From Pseudomonas sp. dw_358 (GTDB taxonomy: Bacteria; Pseudomonadota; Gammaproteobacteria; Pseudomonadales; Pseudomonadaceae), in the NCBI RefSeq assembly GCF_018449655.1, contig NZ_JAAVUX010000002.1, positions 186,001-250,000 on the forward strand: a stretch of 64,000 nucleotides of DNA. The letters run 5' to 3'. Shown here in pieces: positions 19,507-29,173 of this stretch. The position numbers and the translations under genes are program-made. Below the pieces are notes generated by a model. It did not search any database, was not told where the DNA came from, and worked only from the letters and a program-made list of their open reading frames with translations. Within the stretch, counting starts at the first letter, position 1; every line of letters starts with the position of its first letter.

Positions 19507-20292
19507 TTACAGGTTCTGCGTCAGGTTCTGCAGCATCTGATCGGCGGTGGAGATCACTTTGGAGTTCATCTCGTAGGCACGCTGGGTGGTGATCATGTTC
19601 ACCAGCTCGTTGACGGTGCTGACGTTGGAGTTCTCCAGGGTGTTCTGCTGGATGGTGCCCAGGCCGGTCAGGCCCGGGGTACCGACCTGCGGAGCACCCG
19701 ACGAAGCGGTTTCCAGGAACAGGTTGCTGCCCACGGCTTGCAAGCCGCCCGGGTTGATGAAGTCGGCGGTCTGGATGTTGCCGATCACCTGCGAGGTGGC
19801 GCTGGCAGCAGTGGTGATCGAGACGGTGCCGTCGGTGCCCACGGTGAAGGACTGGGCGTCGGTCGGTACCACGATGGCCGGCTGCAGGGCGTTGCCGTTG
19901 GCGGTCACGATCTGGCCGTTGTTATCCAGGTGGAACGTGCCGTCACGGGTGTAGGCCGTGGTGCCGTCCGGTTGCAGCACCTGGAAGAAACCGTGGCCGT
20001 TGACGGCCATGTCCAGCGGCTGGTCGGTGGTCTGCAGGCTGCCGGCGGTGAAGTTCTTCTGGGTGCCGACGATGCGCACACCGGTACCCAGCTGCAGGCC
20101 GGACGGCAGGGTGCTGTCCTGAGTGGACTGGGCACCAGGCTGACGTTTGATCTGGTACAGCAGGTCCTGGAATTCGGCACGGTCGCTTTTGAAACCGGTG
20201 GTCGAGGAGTTGGCCAGGTTGTTGGAAATGGTGGTCAGGTTCATGTCCTGAGCCTGCAGACCGGTCTTGGCAACGTAGAGTGCTGGAATCAT
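19507..20292 (-). CDS. flgG: Flagellar distal rod protein FlgG
   Basis: FlgG forms the distal rod. 261 residues, normal length, with the rod/hook N-terminal motif ([33 protein letters not shown]) and the C-terminal [18 protein letters not shown] helix. Start at 20292, because GGAG lies 9 bases before it and FlgG proteins begin MIPALWVAKTG. Confidence 0.98.
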   Translation of the reverse strand: MIPALYVAKTGLQAQDMNLTTISNNLANSSTTGFKSDRAEFQDLLYQIKRQPGAQSTQDSTLPSGLQLGTGVRIVGTQKNFTAGSLQTTDQPLDMAVNGHGFFQVLQPDGTTAYTRDGTFHLDNNGQIVTANGNALQPAIVVPTDAQSFTVGTDGTVSITTAASATSQVIGNIQTADFINPGGLQAVGSNLFLETASSGAPQVGTPGLTGLGTIQQNTLENSNVSTVNELVNMITTQRAYEMNSKVISTADQMLQNLTQNL

Positions 20293-20343
20293 TTGCGGTA
20301 TCTCCAAATACGCCGGGTGGGCGGCGCGTCACAAGGGGGTTGA

Positions 20344-21084
20344 TTAGCTGTTCTGCAAGACGCGCGAGACCGACTCGTCGTCTTCTTTGGCCGTCGTCAT
20401 CATCTTGATGTGCAATTCGAACTGCTTGGACAGGGTCATCACTGCCGTCATTTCTTCCACAGCGTTTACGTTGCTGGCTTCCAGAAAACCGGACTCGACC
20501 TTGACGTTGGCATCGAAAGGCGCCGCCTGGCCGCTGGTGGTGTGGATCAGGCCGTCGGTGCCTTTGGTCAGGCTGCCGACCGGCGGGTTGACCAGCTTGA
20601 TGCGGTCTACCTGGGCCACGGCGTTCGGGGTCTCGCCCATGCCGCGGATGCTGATGGTGCCGTCGGAACCGACATCGATCTTCTCGTCAGGCGGAATGGC
20701 AATCGGCCCGGAGTTGCCCATGATCGGCAAACCGTTGCCGGCGCGCAGAATGCCCTGTGCATCGATGTTCATGGCGGCGGTGCGCACGTAGGCTTCGCTG
20801 CCGTCAGGGGCCTGCACGGCAATGAAACCGTCGCCGCCGACGGCGACATCGAGGTCGCGGCCCGTTGCTTGCAAGGCACCGGCACTGAAGTCAGTGGCAG
20901 GACGCTCGCTCATGGCATAGGCGCGAGAGGCGAAGGTATCGCCGAACACCGGCATCGACCGCGCCTGCTCCAGGTCACGCTGAAAGCCGGTGGTGCTGAC
21001 GTTGGCCATGTTGTTGGCGTGGGCCTGTTGAGCCAGGGTGTTCTGGCTCGCACCGCTCATTGCCACATAAAGCATCTTGTCCAC
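20344..21084 (-). CDS. flgF: Flagellar proximal rod protein FlgF
   Basis: 246-residue rod protein starting MDKMLYVAMSGA, with the NMANVSTTGFQ rod motif. First gene of the flgFGHIJKL operon, with a sigma-54 promoter match 55-70 bases upstream. Confidence 0.97.
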   Translation of the reverse strand: MDKMLYVAMSGASQNTLAQQAHANNMANVSTTGFQRDLEQARSMPVFGDTFASRAYAMSERPATDFSAGALQATGRDLDVAVGGDGFIAVQAPDGSEAYVRTAAMNIDAQGILRAGNGLPIMGNSGPIAIPPDEKIDVGSDGTISIRGMGETPNAVAQVDRIKLVNPPVGSLTKGTDGLIHTTSGQAAPFDANVKVESGFLEASNVNAVEEMTAVMTLSKQFELHIKMMTTAKEDDESVSRVLQNS

Positions 21085-21138
21085 AGTGATCCTCCGCTGA
21101 CGGGCGTTTGCCGCCTGATCTGTACTGATTAGACATAG

Positions 21139-21154
21139 AGCAATTAGTGGGCCA
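21139..21154 (-). promoter_or_regulatory. Sigma-54 promoter for flgF-L
   Basis: Minus strand TGGCCCA-N4-TTGCT: the GG and GC of the -24/-12 elements are at the correct 10-base spacing, with mismatches in the less conserved positions. The flgF operon is RpoN/FleQ dependent in P. aeruginosa. Confidence 0.7.
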
Positions 21155-21306
21155 AGTTTGAAAACGTGGCTACAGCCCTTGTATCTCGGGGGTTACAGAG
21201 AAATACAAAGCGGCCGTCAAAAGAGGAGCGCCGAGAATGTGGCGCGGGGTGGCCGGTAGCGGCAAGGGGGCATGGCCGGTTGCGGCAACGAAGGCGCTGC
21301 GCCCTG

Positions 21307-21390
21307 CAGGACCGAGCTTGCTCGGGAACCCGGCACCGCGATTCGGCAGGGGTTCGGTAGCGATCCTTTTCCCGAGCAAGCTCGGTCCTG
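21307..21390. repeat. Paired palindromic repeat, family A copy 3
   Basis: The cleanest copy: perfect 21-bp inverted arms (21307-21327 and 21370-21390) around a 42-bp loop. Each arm contains the small palindrome CCGAGCTTGCTCGG. It lies between flgF and the 3' end of the glycosyltransferase gene and fills most of that 331-base gap. Confidence 0.9.
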
Positions 21391-21415
21391 AAGCGGGGGC
21401 ATATCCTGTTGGGGT

Positions 21416-24400
21416 TTAGCCCAACCAGGCCGCTTTCCAATCTGCCAGGCCCCGCTCATCGAGCATCCAGTCCCGGCGGATCACCGCCTGCAACTCATCC
21501 CCCAGCCGCGCCGTGCCATCCAGGTCGGCCAGGTGCGCGCGGATCGCCTCCAACCAGTCCTTGAAGCGGTTGCGCACCCGCGTTACCGGTAGCCCGCGAT
21601 AAGGTGCGATGTCGCTGCACACCACGGGATAGCCACAAATGCCGTACTCCAGCAGGCGCAGGTTGCTCTTGCACTCGTTGAACAGGTTCTGCTCCAGCGG
21701 TGCCAAGGCCAGGTCGAGGTTCAGTGCTGCCAGCGCGGCCGGGTAATCGGCCAGATCCACACCGGGGTGGAACGAGGTGGCGAACGGGCGCAGCACCTCG
21801 GGCACGCCGCCCATGAACACCCACGTCACCTCCCCCGCCAGCGCCTTGACCAGGTCCAGCACCAGGCCCAGGTCGCCCTCGTGGCCAAAGCCCCCTGCCC
21901 AGCCCACCCGTGGCTTGGGGCCAGCACGGCGCTGGCTGGCCGGCAATTGCCCCCAGGCGGCAGGATCGAGCCGGTTGGGCACCACGCGGATGTCCGGGTG
22001 CATGCCCTTGAAGGCCTCTGCCAGCGGCTGAGTCGACACCACAAACCGGTCGACACATTCCAGCCCCCGGCGAATGGTGCGCAGCACGTCCTTGGGGAAG
22101 TTGCCGCGGTGCACACTCTTGAGCGGCAGGTTGGGCAGGTAATCGTCGAGCTCGTAGACCTTGAACGCACTGCTGAAGGCTTTCATTTTCTGCAGCAGGG
22201 GCAGCTGCCCCTCACTCACCGGGCGTTGCAGGATGATCGAGTCCGGCGTGTAACGGGCCAGGTCCGCTGGGTGCATCAAACCGCTGCAGAGCATGCCTTC
22301 GATCTGCCCGGCCGCCTTGAGCGCGTTGAAAGGCTGAATGATCCGATAATGCCCGGCGCCGAAGGGGTCGGCCGGGTGCCCCAGCACCACGGGCAGCGGG
22401 CGCCAGCCCAGCGGCCGCCAGTTGACCCGGGAATCCACCAGGTCGAAGCTGGTGGTTTCGTGCAGGGCGAAGTTCAGGTTGTAGGCCGGGTCCCGCGCCA
22501 GCAGCGGCAGCCAGCGTTCGTAGACGGCCTTTTGCGCAGCGTCTTCGTAGGGCTCCGGCGCCTGGCCTTGCAGCAGCACGGCGCGTGGGGTCCATACGGT
22601 GAGGTAACCCAGCGCGGCGATGCGCAGGCACAGGTCCAGATCGGCGCCCTGATCGGCGAAGGCCTCGCTGTCAAAGCCGCCGATCTCATCGAACACCGCC
22701 TTGCGCACCATCAGGCACAGGTCGGACACCGCGCTGTAATTTTGATCCGCTTGCAGGCGCCACAGGTAACCTGGGGCACTGCGCCCGGCACCGGCAAACG
22801 CCGTGGCCGCCACCCCGTTGAGGCCGAGGATCAACCCCGCATGGGTGATCGCCCCGTCGCCATCGACGGTCTTGGCGCCGACGATCGCCACCTCCTGGCG
22901 CAAGCCATGGTTGAGCATCTCGCCCAACCACGGTGATTGCTCGCACACCACCGTCGCCCGGAAGAACACCAGGTATTCACCCTGCCCCTGCTGTGCCCCC
23001 AGGTTCAGCGCCGCACTGTGGCTGACCGGCTGCTCCAGATGCAGCACCCGAATACGCTCGGGCGCCATTTTTTCCATGGCCTGCAGCCAGGCACGGCTGG
23101 CGGGCAACTGGCTGGCGTTGTCGACGATCAGCACTTCATAGCGCCCGTAACCGGTGTGCTCGAACAGGCTCATGACGCAACGCTGTACCGCCGCAAGATC
23201 GTCCTGCATCACCAGCACGATGGACACCAGCGGCTGCCAGCTGTGGCCATAGTCAATGTGATACAGCCCCGGCGACGGGCTTTTCAGCACCGCCGCTTCG
23301 TAGCCGCGCAGGCGCAGGTGGGATTCGATGGCCGCACGCTGCGCCGGGTTATCCTGCATGGCGGGCGCGGGGCTGATCATAAACGGCTCGTGAATATGGC
23401 CGAGACCGGCCATTCCGCCTTCATTGATCAAACGCAGAATCAGTTCGAATTCCAGCGCCTGGGCAAAGTTGGGATCAAAGCCCCCGGCCGCCACCACCAC
23501 TTCCCGGCGAAACAGCCAATGGCGCTCCATCGCCAAGGGGAAGCTCAGGAGAAAATCGAGGTTGAAATCGGGGCGCATCCCGGCATCGAGATTGCCTTGG
23601 GCGTCGCGCCACAAGGTGTCGCCGTAAACGGCGCGGCAGTCCGGCCCCGGCAACAACTCCAGGCCCGCCACCGCCAGCCCGCCTGCGGTCAGCTCGTCCC
23701 CGGCCTGGACCAGCATGATCCAGGTGGCATCGCTGTAGCCGATCATCGGGTTGATGTGGTGGAGGTCGCGCAGCACCAGGGCCTGTAGCGCCGGGTAATG
23801 AGCACGCACGGCTTCGACACTGGCCAGTGTGCGCTTGAGGGCCGGGTTGTCGCCGGCCAGGTCGAGGATGATCAGCTCGATCACCGGTGCTGGGGCGTGC
23901 TGTTCCAGGTATTCGTTGATGAAGCCTTGCTGGGTGGGGCTGGGGATGCGGTAGGCGATCCAGCGTTCCAGCACTTCGGCGGCCTGGCGGCGCTGGTAGG
24001 CCGCCATGAGCAGAGCCATCAGGTCGACTTTCTCGACGGCGGTCGGGTTGGACAGGGGCGCGACGGACACCAGGCGAGGTTGTGGCGCGGGTTGGTACCA
24101 GCCCAGTTCGCGGATCGAGCGGCGAAAATCCTCATGCCCCTTGTCACCCACGCCAATCATCTCGCGGCCGGTCTGGCTGAACTGCACCGCCGAGACGCGG
24201 AAATAACTCAACGGCCGCTGCAAGAACGCCAAGTCGCCACCACGCAGCAGCTTGACGCAGAGAGCCAGGTCGCCCACCCAGAAAATCACGCAACCGTTGA
24301 GCGAGGTCAGGTCATGCTCGGTGTACACCAGCAGGTCTTCACGCCGGCACATGTAGCAGCTGGGCTCACCGACGATATTGAGGGTGTGGTCCACCAGAAA

Positions 24401-24871
24401 CGACGTCAGCTCGGCGCCGTTGATAATCACATCGCCCGCGAATGGAAACGAGGTCTGCACAATGTCCGGCAAGGTATTGCCTTGCTCGTCGATGCGCGCC
24501 CGACGCGATGAGGCGACCGCTACCTTGGCGTCACTCTCCATCGCCCTGACCAACTCGCTGATGCAGTCGGGGTGGAGCATGTCGTCGTCATGGAGAAACT
24601 TGAGGTACTTGCCCTGCGCCTGCTGGATACAATCCACGGCGTTGGGGGTTTCGCCGCGCTGGAGCGGGTTGCGGTAGTAATGAATGACAAAAGGTGACTG
24701 CCCTTGCTGCGCCGCCACCGCCTCACTGACCTGCAAGGTAGGACAGTCGTCGCGCACGACAATTTCGATGTTGGGATAGGTCTGGGCGCAGGCACTGGCC
24801 AGGGCCTGGGCAAAGAAATCAGCCTTGTAGGCCGGTATGACGAGGCTGACCAGCGGCAGGGTCGAGGTCAT
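21416..24871 (-). CDS. Multidomain glycosyltransferase, probable flagellin glycosyltransferase
   Basis: 1151 residues, cytoplasmic, in several glycosyltransferase modules. Residues 1-230 are a GT2 fold (VSLVIPAYK, acidic HDDDM at 94-98). A degenerate second GT2-like part follows (about 390-530). A third GT2 module begins near 542 (LVSIVLVMQDD, VLIVDNAS). The C-terminal 320 residues resemble a GT4-type fold (VGWAGGFGHEGD near 989, ECKSNLRLLEYG near 1070). This size and order match Fgt1/FgtA, the flagellin glycosyltransferases of P. syringae and P. aeruginosa. Start at 24871 overlaps the Rieske oxygenase stop by four bases; a further 58 in-frame upstream residues are low-complexity and lie inside that gene. 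Last gene of the ten-gene glycan operon, next to flgF. Confidence 0.88.
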   Translation of the reverse strand: MTSTLPLVSLVIPAYKADFFAQALASACAQTYPNIEIVVRDDCPTLQVSEAVAAQQGQSPFVIHYYRNPLQRGETPNAVDCIQQAQGKYLKFLHDDDMLHPDCISELVRAMESDAKVAVASSRRARIDEQGNTLPDIVQTSFPFAGDVIINGAELTSFLVDHTLNIVGEPSCYMCRREDLLVYTEHDLTSLNGCVIFWVGDLALCVKLLRGGDLAFLQRPLSYFRVSAVQFSQTGREMIGVGDKGHEDFRRSIRELGWYQPAPQPRLVSVAPLSNPTAVEKVDLMALLMAAYQRRQAAEVLERWIAYRIPSPTQQGFINEYLEQHAPAPVIELIILDLAGDNPALKRTLASVEAVRAHYPALQALVLRDLHHINPMIGYSDATWIMLVQAGDELTAGGLAVAGLELLPGPDCRAVYGDTLWRDAQGNLDAGMRPDFNLDFLLSFPLAMERHWLFRREVVVAAGGFDPNFAQALEFELILRLINEGGMAGLGHIHEPFMISPAPAMQDNPAQRAAIESHLRLRGYEAAVLKSPSPGLYHIDYGHSWQPLVSIVLVMQDDLAAVQRCVMSLFEHTGYGRYEVLIVDNASQLPASRAWLQAMEKMAPERIRVLHLEQPVSHSAALNLGAQQGQGEYLVFFRATVVCEQSPWLGEMLNHGLRQEVAIVGAKTVDGDGAITHAGLILGLNGVAATAFAGAGRSAPGYLWRLQADQNYSAVSDLCLMVRKAVFDEIGGFDSEAFADQGADLDLCLRIAALGYLTVWTPRAVLLQGQAPEPYEDAAQKAVYERWLPLLARDPAYNLNFALHETTSFDLVDSRVNWRPLGWRPLPVVLGHPADPFGAGHYRIIQPFNALKAAGQIEGMLCSGLMHPADLARYTPDSIILQRPVSEGQLPLLQKMKAFSSAFKVYELDDYLPNLPLKSVHRGNFPKDVLRTIRRGLECVDRFVVSTQPLAEAFKGMHPDIRVVPNRLDPAAWGQLPASQRRAGPKPRVGWAGGFGHEGDLGLVLDLVKALAGEVTWVFMGGVPEVLRPFATSFHPGVDLADYPAALAALNLDLALAPLEQNLFNECKSNLRLLEYGICGYPVVCSDIAPYRGLPVTRVRNRFKDWLEAIRAHLADLDGTARLGDELQAVIRRDWMLDERGLADWKAAWLG

Positions 24872-26037
24872 TGTTCGGTGGTTCCTGTGAGGTGGTTCAG
24901 GTACCAGAGGCCCATCGCGGCGAGGGGGCCTTCCTGGGCGCCGAACAGACCGACGGAGTCGGCTGACTTCAATGCCTCCTGAAGTTGGGTCAACAAGAAC
25001 GCATCCTCTTGGAGGACGCTCATCTCGGCGTGATGCATTCCCCACAGTAGCTGGGGCTGGAACGCGACTCCATCAGCCAACTGAGCCGTAAAAACCCACG
25101 AATGTACCTCGGTCCTGTCAGGTGACACAGGGCTGAACTGCTGCACAAAGAAGGTTTCACCCTGCAGCGAGCCAATATTGAGATTGGGAAACAAACGTAA
25201 ATTAACGATAGCCCCGGTATCGGCACGATCAATCAACGGCGAAAACCAGCGCGGCTGATGGGGCATGGAACTACGGGTTATTTGCGAGATGTGAGGCAGG
25301 TCTGTATCGCCGAGACCCGAAACGACAGCCGGAAGATCAAGGTGATTTAAATCGCCTTCAGGTCCGAACCAACGAGAGTCTTCGATTCCCCGCGCAGCAA
25401 AGGCGCCCGAAGGTTCGTACTCGATCAACGGAGCAAAACTGGCTGGATGAATAAACTGGACGTGGTTTGGATCAATTACATTTTCGAAATTGAGCTTCCA
25501 GTTGAAGTTTTTTTCAAAATGCGTATACGAGACTTGGGGAGCTGCAGAGCGGGACATCACCTCCAGGATTTCCAAGGCAGCAACCGTATATTGCGCGGAA
25601 AGGTCGATGGGCTGCGCACTCAAGTTGACAAACACAAAAATTCCGACCGTCTGCACGGCAAAAGCCTGCAGACGAATCGCGTCTTTTTCGGCTTGGCACA
25701 TTTCGTAAAGGGTGCCGTTGGGTACGCCCCGCAGCGCTCCCTGACCGTCATACCCCCAACCATGGTAAGGACAGATGGCCTTGCGCGTACCAAACGGCTC
25801 CGTCTGAATCGGCATGCCCCGATGCGCACAGGCATTGCGGAACGCCTTGATCTCGCCCTTGAAATTCTGCACCAGCACCGGCACCCCGTTCAGACGACGG
25901 GTGATGAAACTGTTGTCCTCGGTCAATTGGTGGGCAAATCCGGCAAACAGCCACAGCTGACCGAAGATTTTTTCCTGCTCCAGATCGAACCAGGACTGCT
26001 CGGTATAACAAGCAGGCGGCAAGACGGCTTTACGCAT
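24868..26037 (-). CDS. Rieske non-haem iron oxygenase, copy 1
   Basis: 389-residue alpha-subunit-type Rieske oxygenase. The [2Fe-2S] ligands are Cys70-x-His72 (CAHRG) and Cys89-x2-His92 (CPYHGW); the mononuclear iron site is Asp189-Pro-Asn-His192 and His197 (DPNHVQFIH). So a complete oxygenase, but no reductase or ferredoxin is encoded nearby. It is paralogous to the gene at 28001-29173, with every metal ligand at the same residue number. It is ATGA-coupled to the glycosyltransferase downstream. The start at 26037 is an ATG; an upstream TTG is less likely. Inferred role: oxidative tailoring of the flagellin sugar or of its acyl chain. The substrate cannot be read from sequence. Confidence 0.85.
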   Translation of the reverse strand: MRKAVLPPACYTEQSWFDLEQEKIFGQLWLFAGFAHQLTEDNSFITRRLNGVPVLVQNFKGEIKAFRNACAHRGMPIQTEPFGTRKAICPYHGWGYDGQGALRGVPNGTLYEMCQAEKDAIRLQAFAVQTVGIFVFVNLSAQPIDLSAQYTVAALEILEVMSRSAAPQVSYTHFEKNFNWKLNFENVIDPNHVQFIHPASFAPLIEYEPSGAFAARGIEDSRWFGPEGDLNHLDLPAVVSGLGDTDLPHISQITRSSMPHQPRWFSPLIDRADTGAIVNLRLFPNLNIGSLQGETFFVQQFSPVSPDRTEVHSWVFTAQLADGVAFQPQLLWGMHHAEMSVLQEDAFLLTQLQEALKSADSVGLFGAQEGPLAAMGLWYLNHLTGTTEQ

Positions 26038-26086
26038 GACAGTCCCCAACGGGTCAGGGGATGGCGGCCGCCCTCCCCCGGTGGTT

Positions 26087-27322
26087 TCAATAGAAGTACA
26101 GGCAGGTGTCCCAGCGGTCTTCAGTGTGGTGGCGCAGGCCGATTTTATAGTCGCCGCGCAGGCTCTCGATCAGTCGGGGGATCTCCAGCAAATCGGACTG
26201 GCCGTGGTAAGCCGAAATGGCCAGTCTGGGTCGGGCTTCGGCGATATAGCGACTCGCCCCTTTCAACGCGCCCAGCTCTGCGCCTTCGATGTCCATCTTG
26301 ATCAAGGTTGGCGCTTGATCGAGGATATCGTCCAGACGGCGTATCGCGACCGGGCGGCAGTTCTCCAGGCCCGTGGCAGCCGTGAGCAGATGCCCGTTAT
26401 GGCCGCCTTCATGCAAGAACGGCATCTCGCCGTCTCCATCGGCGATGGCGTATTTCAACAACTCGATTTCACCCTTGGCGAGCACAGAAGGCTGCGAGCG
26501 ATAGGTGTCGATGAACGTGGTCAGGGTCTTCTGATTGACTTCATCCGGCTCGATCAGCCAGATCTTCTCGAACACCCCGTCGGTGGCGTCCAGAAAGGCA
26601 CTGGTGGATTCAGCAATGGACGCGCCGCAGTCGGCAAAGCGCTCGTTTTGCCCCAGCGTGAAAAGGCCCGATCGAAAATACAGCGATGAATAGGGTTTGC
26701 CGGCAGCCAGCGTCCATTCCAGATCCCCCGTCAGATGCGCCAGCAACACGCTGTAGAGGGTATAGCGCGAATACTCATCGTCCAGACGCTCGCTCAAGGC
26801 GGCAAAGGATTCCAGATGCTCGACAATGTAACCGCCCCAGTCAGCGACGCGAGCGTCGGTGCAAGGGTCGATGGCCAGCCAGCGCACCGACTGTTCATAG
26901 CTCAGCACCGGAACGCCGATGCGCAGGCACAATCGCTTGAAGTAACGCCGGCCAACATCGGTACGGCAACCGTGTATTGCCACGATCGGCTCGCGGCGGT
27001 TCAGGGCTTCAAAGTCCTGACTGGTGATAAAGGGGCAGCCGTAGAACGTCTCGCCGGTACCGGCCCTGAAGTCATCCACCACACCGACGATATGGACCCG
27101 TGATTGCGCTTGGCTGAAGAAGATATGCGCGAAAGGGCTGACACCGAGCACGACCACCTTGATCTGCGAGCCGGCAGCGTCCAGTCGCTCGCACGCGAGC
27201 GTGGGTACACAGAAGCGAGGATTGTCTCGATACGCGGCGGCGGCCTGCGCCAGGCGAACTTGCAGCTTGCGGTAATCCGCCGACGCCACGGCCTCGGTCG
27301 AGCTGTTGTAATTGAATTGCAT
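26087..27322 (-). CDS. FkbM-family SAM-dependent methyltransferase
   Basis: 411 residues in two parts. The C-terminal 210 residues are an FkbM methyltransferase (FADCGASIAEST SAM loop, IKMDIEGAELGALKGA, PRLAISAYH). The N-terminal 190 residues look like a Rossmann-type nucleotide or sugar-binding domain (KVVVLGVSPFAHIFF). O-methylation of a sugar hydroxyl is the usual FkbM activity, and modified viosamine on P. syringae flagellin carries an O-methyl group, so that role is plausible. Start at 27322 after GGAGG. A truncated relative is found at 38354-38860. Confidence 0.85.
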   Translation of the reverse strand: MQFNYNSSTEAVASADYRKLQVRLAQAAAAYRDNPRFCVPTLACERLDAAGSQIKVVVLGVSPFAHIFFSQAQSRVHIVGVVDDFRAGTGETFYGCPFITSQDFEALNRREPIVAIHGCRTDVGRRYFKRLCLRIGVPVLSYEQSVRWLAIDPCTDARVADWGGYIVEHLESFAALSERLDDEYSRYTLYSVLLAHLTGDLEWTLAAGKPYSSLYFRSGLFTLGQNERFADCGASIAESTSAFLDATDGVFEKIWLIEPDEVNQKTLTTFIDTYRSQPSVLAKGEIELLKYAIADGDGEMPFLHEGGHNGHLLTAATGLENCRPVAIRRLDDILDQAPTLIKMDIEGAELGALKGASRYIAEARPRLAISAYHGQSDLLEIPRLIESLRGDYKIGLRHHTEDRWDTCLYFY

Positions 27323-27377
27323 GCTGCCTCCGATGAACGGCTGAGTACGGGAATAAGGCGTCAAACCGACCAGCGCA

Positions 27378-28004
27378 TCACACCTGGCCGATCACGCGCA
27401 CAGGGTTCTGGAACGCCGGGGAGAACCAGGTCATGTCGGCGATTTCGCCGCTGTACTGGCGTTGAATATTCAAGTAGCAATGTTTGCCGACCTTGGCCTG
27501 ACGCATGAGGCTGGAGTTGGCGCAGACGGTGGTGAAACTGCCCACCGAGGCCAGTTCACGCAATGCCACATTCGCCTCCAGGGTCACGTAATCCCCCAGG
27601 ACCACGTCCTCGGCCAAAACCACGTTGGCCCGCAGCACACACTGCTGGCCCAACACGACGTTGGGCCCGATCACACACCCGGCATAGATCACGGCATTGC
27701 TGCCGATCACGGCACTGGCATCGATGTCGGCACGCGGCGAAATCACCGAGGCGTTACTGAAACCCCGCGCCGCCACCGCCTCTTGCAAGGCGCGACGCAC
27801 GTCATTGACATAGAACTCGTTGACCGCCACACACACCTCCCAGTCATTGGGGGAGTAGGCGTCGAGCACGCTCAGGTCGAACAAGTAGTACTGCTTGGCC
27901 GGAATCACCAGACTTTGAATCCGCCGTTGCGGCCACGCTTGCTGAGCCAAGGCGAACACGTTGCGCAGGGTGCTGTCCGGTCCCAGAACCAATAAGGGTT
28001 TCAT
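27378..28004 (-). CDS. Hexapeptide-repeat acyltransferase-like protein
   Basis: 208 residues. N-terminal part with a Rossmann-like start (KPLLVLGPDSTL), then left-handed beta-helix repeats from about 95 to 175 (VIGSNAVIYAGCVIGPNVVLG and following). This two-part build is that of NeuD/PglD-type sugar N-acyltransferases, but the NAD-like GxGGxG loop seen in its neighbour at 29166 is absent. It overlaps the Rieske copy 2 stop by four bases (ATGA). Either a second acyltransferase or a helper subunit. Confidence 0.7.
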   Translation of the reverse strand: MKPLLVLGPDSTLRNVFALAQQAWPQRRIQSLVIPAKQYYLFDLSVLDAYSPNDWEVCVAVNEFYVNDVRRALQEAVAARGFSNASVISPRADIDASAVIGSNAVIYAGCVIGPNVVLGQQCVLRANVVLAEDVVLGDYVTLEANVALRELASVGSFTTVCANSSLMRQAKVGKHCYLNIQRQYSGEIADMTWFSPAFQNPVRVIGQV

Positions 28005-29173
28005 GCCAGGGTTTCTCCAGTCAGTTGTTTCAGGTACCAACGGCCGATCAGGTTCAGCGGGCCCTCATGCGCGCCCATGATGCCGATGGACGGCGCCGAC
28101 CACAGGCCACGCTGCAAGGCATCGAGCAACTGGATGTCTTCCTCCAGCACGCTCTTCTCGCCGTGGTGCAGGGCCCACAGCAGTTGGGGTTGGGGCGGTA
28201 CGCCTGGCTTGAACCGGGCGGTGAACATCCACGAGTGATATTCGGTCTGGCCGGGAGAAATCGGCACGAATTGCTGCAGGTAGAACTGCTCGCCGTGAAT
28301 GCAACCGAAGTTGACGTTGGGGTAGAGGCTGCAGGTCAGGGAGCCGGTCACGTCGAAAGCGTTTTCCAGCATCGGCAGGAACCAGCGTGACGCATGGGCA
28401 AAATAGGCCCGGCCAAAGCGTGAGAGATCGGTCAGGTCCACTTCTTCACCGGGGGGCGGATCCTGGGAAAACTGCACATGTTCCAGCGGCCCGCCTTCGC
28501 CAAAGAGGAAGGTGCCTTCCCGGGGGGCCGAGGCGATATAACCTGGGTCCAGGTACTCCATGGACGGGCCAAAAGACCGCTCATGGACAAACTTGACGTG
28601 GTTCCAATCCACCACGTTCTCGAAATTGAGCTTCCAGTTGTAGTCCGTGGTGAAGTGGGTGTACGAGGCATAGGGCGAGAAATGCTCGGAGAGCACTTCC
28701 AGCACCTTGAGCACGTCGGGCTTGTACTGTTCGGTCAGCGCCATGGGCGTCGCCGACATATTGATGAAAATAAATTGGCCGACCGTCTGCAACGCGTAGG
28801 CCTGCAGCCGGAGCCCCGCCTTCTCGGCGTCGCAAAAGTTATAGATCTTCGGGTTGGGAATACCGCGCAACTCACCGTTGCCGCGATAACTCCAGCCGTG
28901 GTAAGGGCAGGTCATGCGCCGTTTGCCGCTGACCTCGGTCTGGATCGGCATGCCCCGGTGGGCGCAGGCATTGCGGAAGGCGTACAGCTCGCCATCGGTG
29001 TTCTGTACCAGCACCGGCACGCCGCTGAAGTCACGGGTGATGAAGCTGTCCGGCTCCATCAATTGGGTCTTGAGGCCAACAAACAGCCACAACTCGCCGA
29101 AGATCTTTTCCTGTTCCAGCTCGAACCAGCGCTGTTGGGTATAGCATTCGGGCGCGAGTACAGGCTTAGCCAT
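28001..29173 (-). CDS. Rieske non-haem iron oxygenase, copy 2
   Basis: 390 residues, clearly related to the 24868-26037 protein from the first residues (APECYTQQRWFELEQEKIFG). Rieske ligands Cys70/His72 and Cys89/His92, and the iron triad region Asp189, His192, His197 (DWNHVKFVH), are all intact. No electron-transfer partner is in the operon, so a cellular ferredoxin system must serve it. Start at 29173 chosen because GAG lies at a normal distance, whereas the earlier ATG has none. It overlaps the upstream acyltransferase gene by eight bases. Confidence 0.85.
   Translation of the reverse strand: MAKPVLAPECYTQQRWFELEQEKIFGELWLFVGLKTQLMEPDSFITRDFSGVPVLVQNTDGELYAFRNACAHRGMPIQTEVSGKRRMTCPYHGWSYRGNGELRGIPNPKIYNFCDAEKAGLRLQAYALQTVGQFIFINMSATPMALTEQYKPDVLKVLEVLSEHFSPYASYTHFTTDYNWKLNFENVVDWNHVKFVHERSFGPSMEYLDPGYIASAPREGTFLFGEGGPLEHVQFSQDPPPGEEVDLTDLSRFGRAYFAHASRWFLPMLENAFDVTGSLTCSLYPNVNFGCIHGEQFYLQQFVPISPGQTEYHSWMFTARFKPGVPPQPQLLWALHHGEKSVLEEDIQLLDALQRGLWSAPSIGIMGAHEGPLNLIGRWYLKQLTGETLA

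Noticed and set aside
24872..25045. A 58-residue N-terminal extension of the big glycosyltransferase.
   Set aside because: It is Arg/Pro-rich, lies inside the Rieske gene, and the GT2 fold begins exactly at the ATG at 24871.
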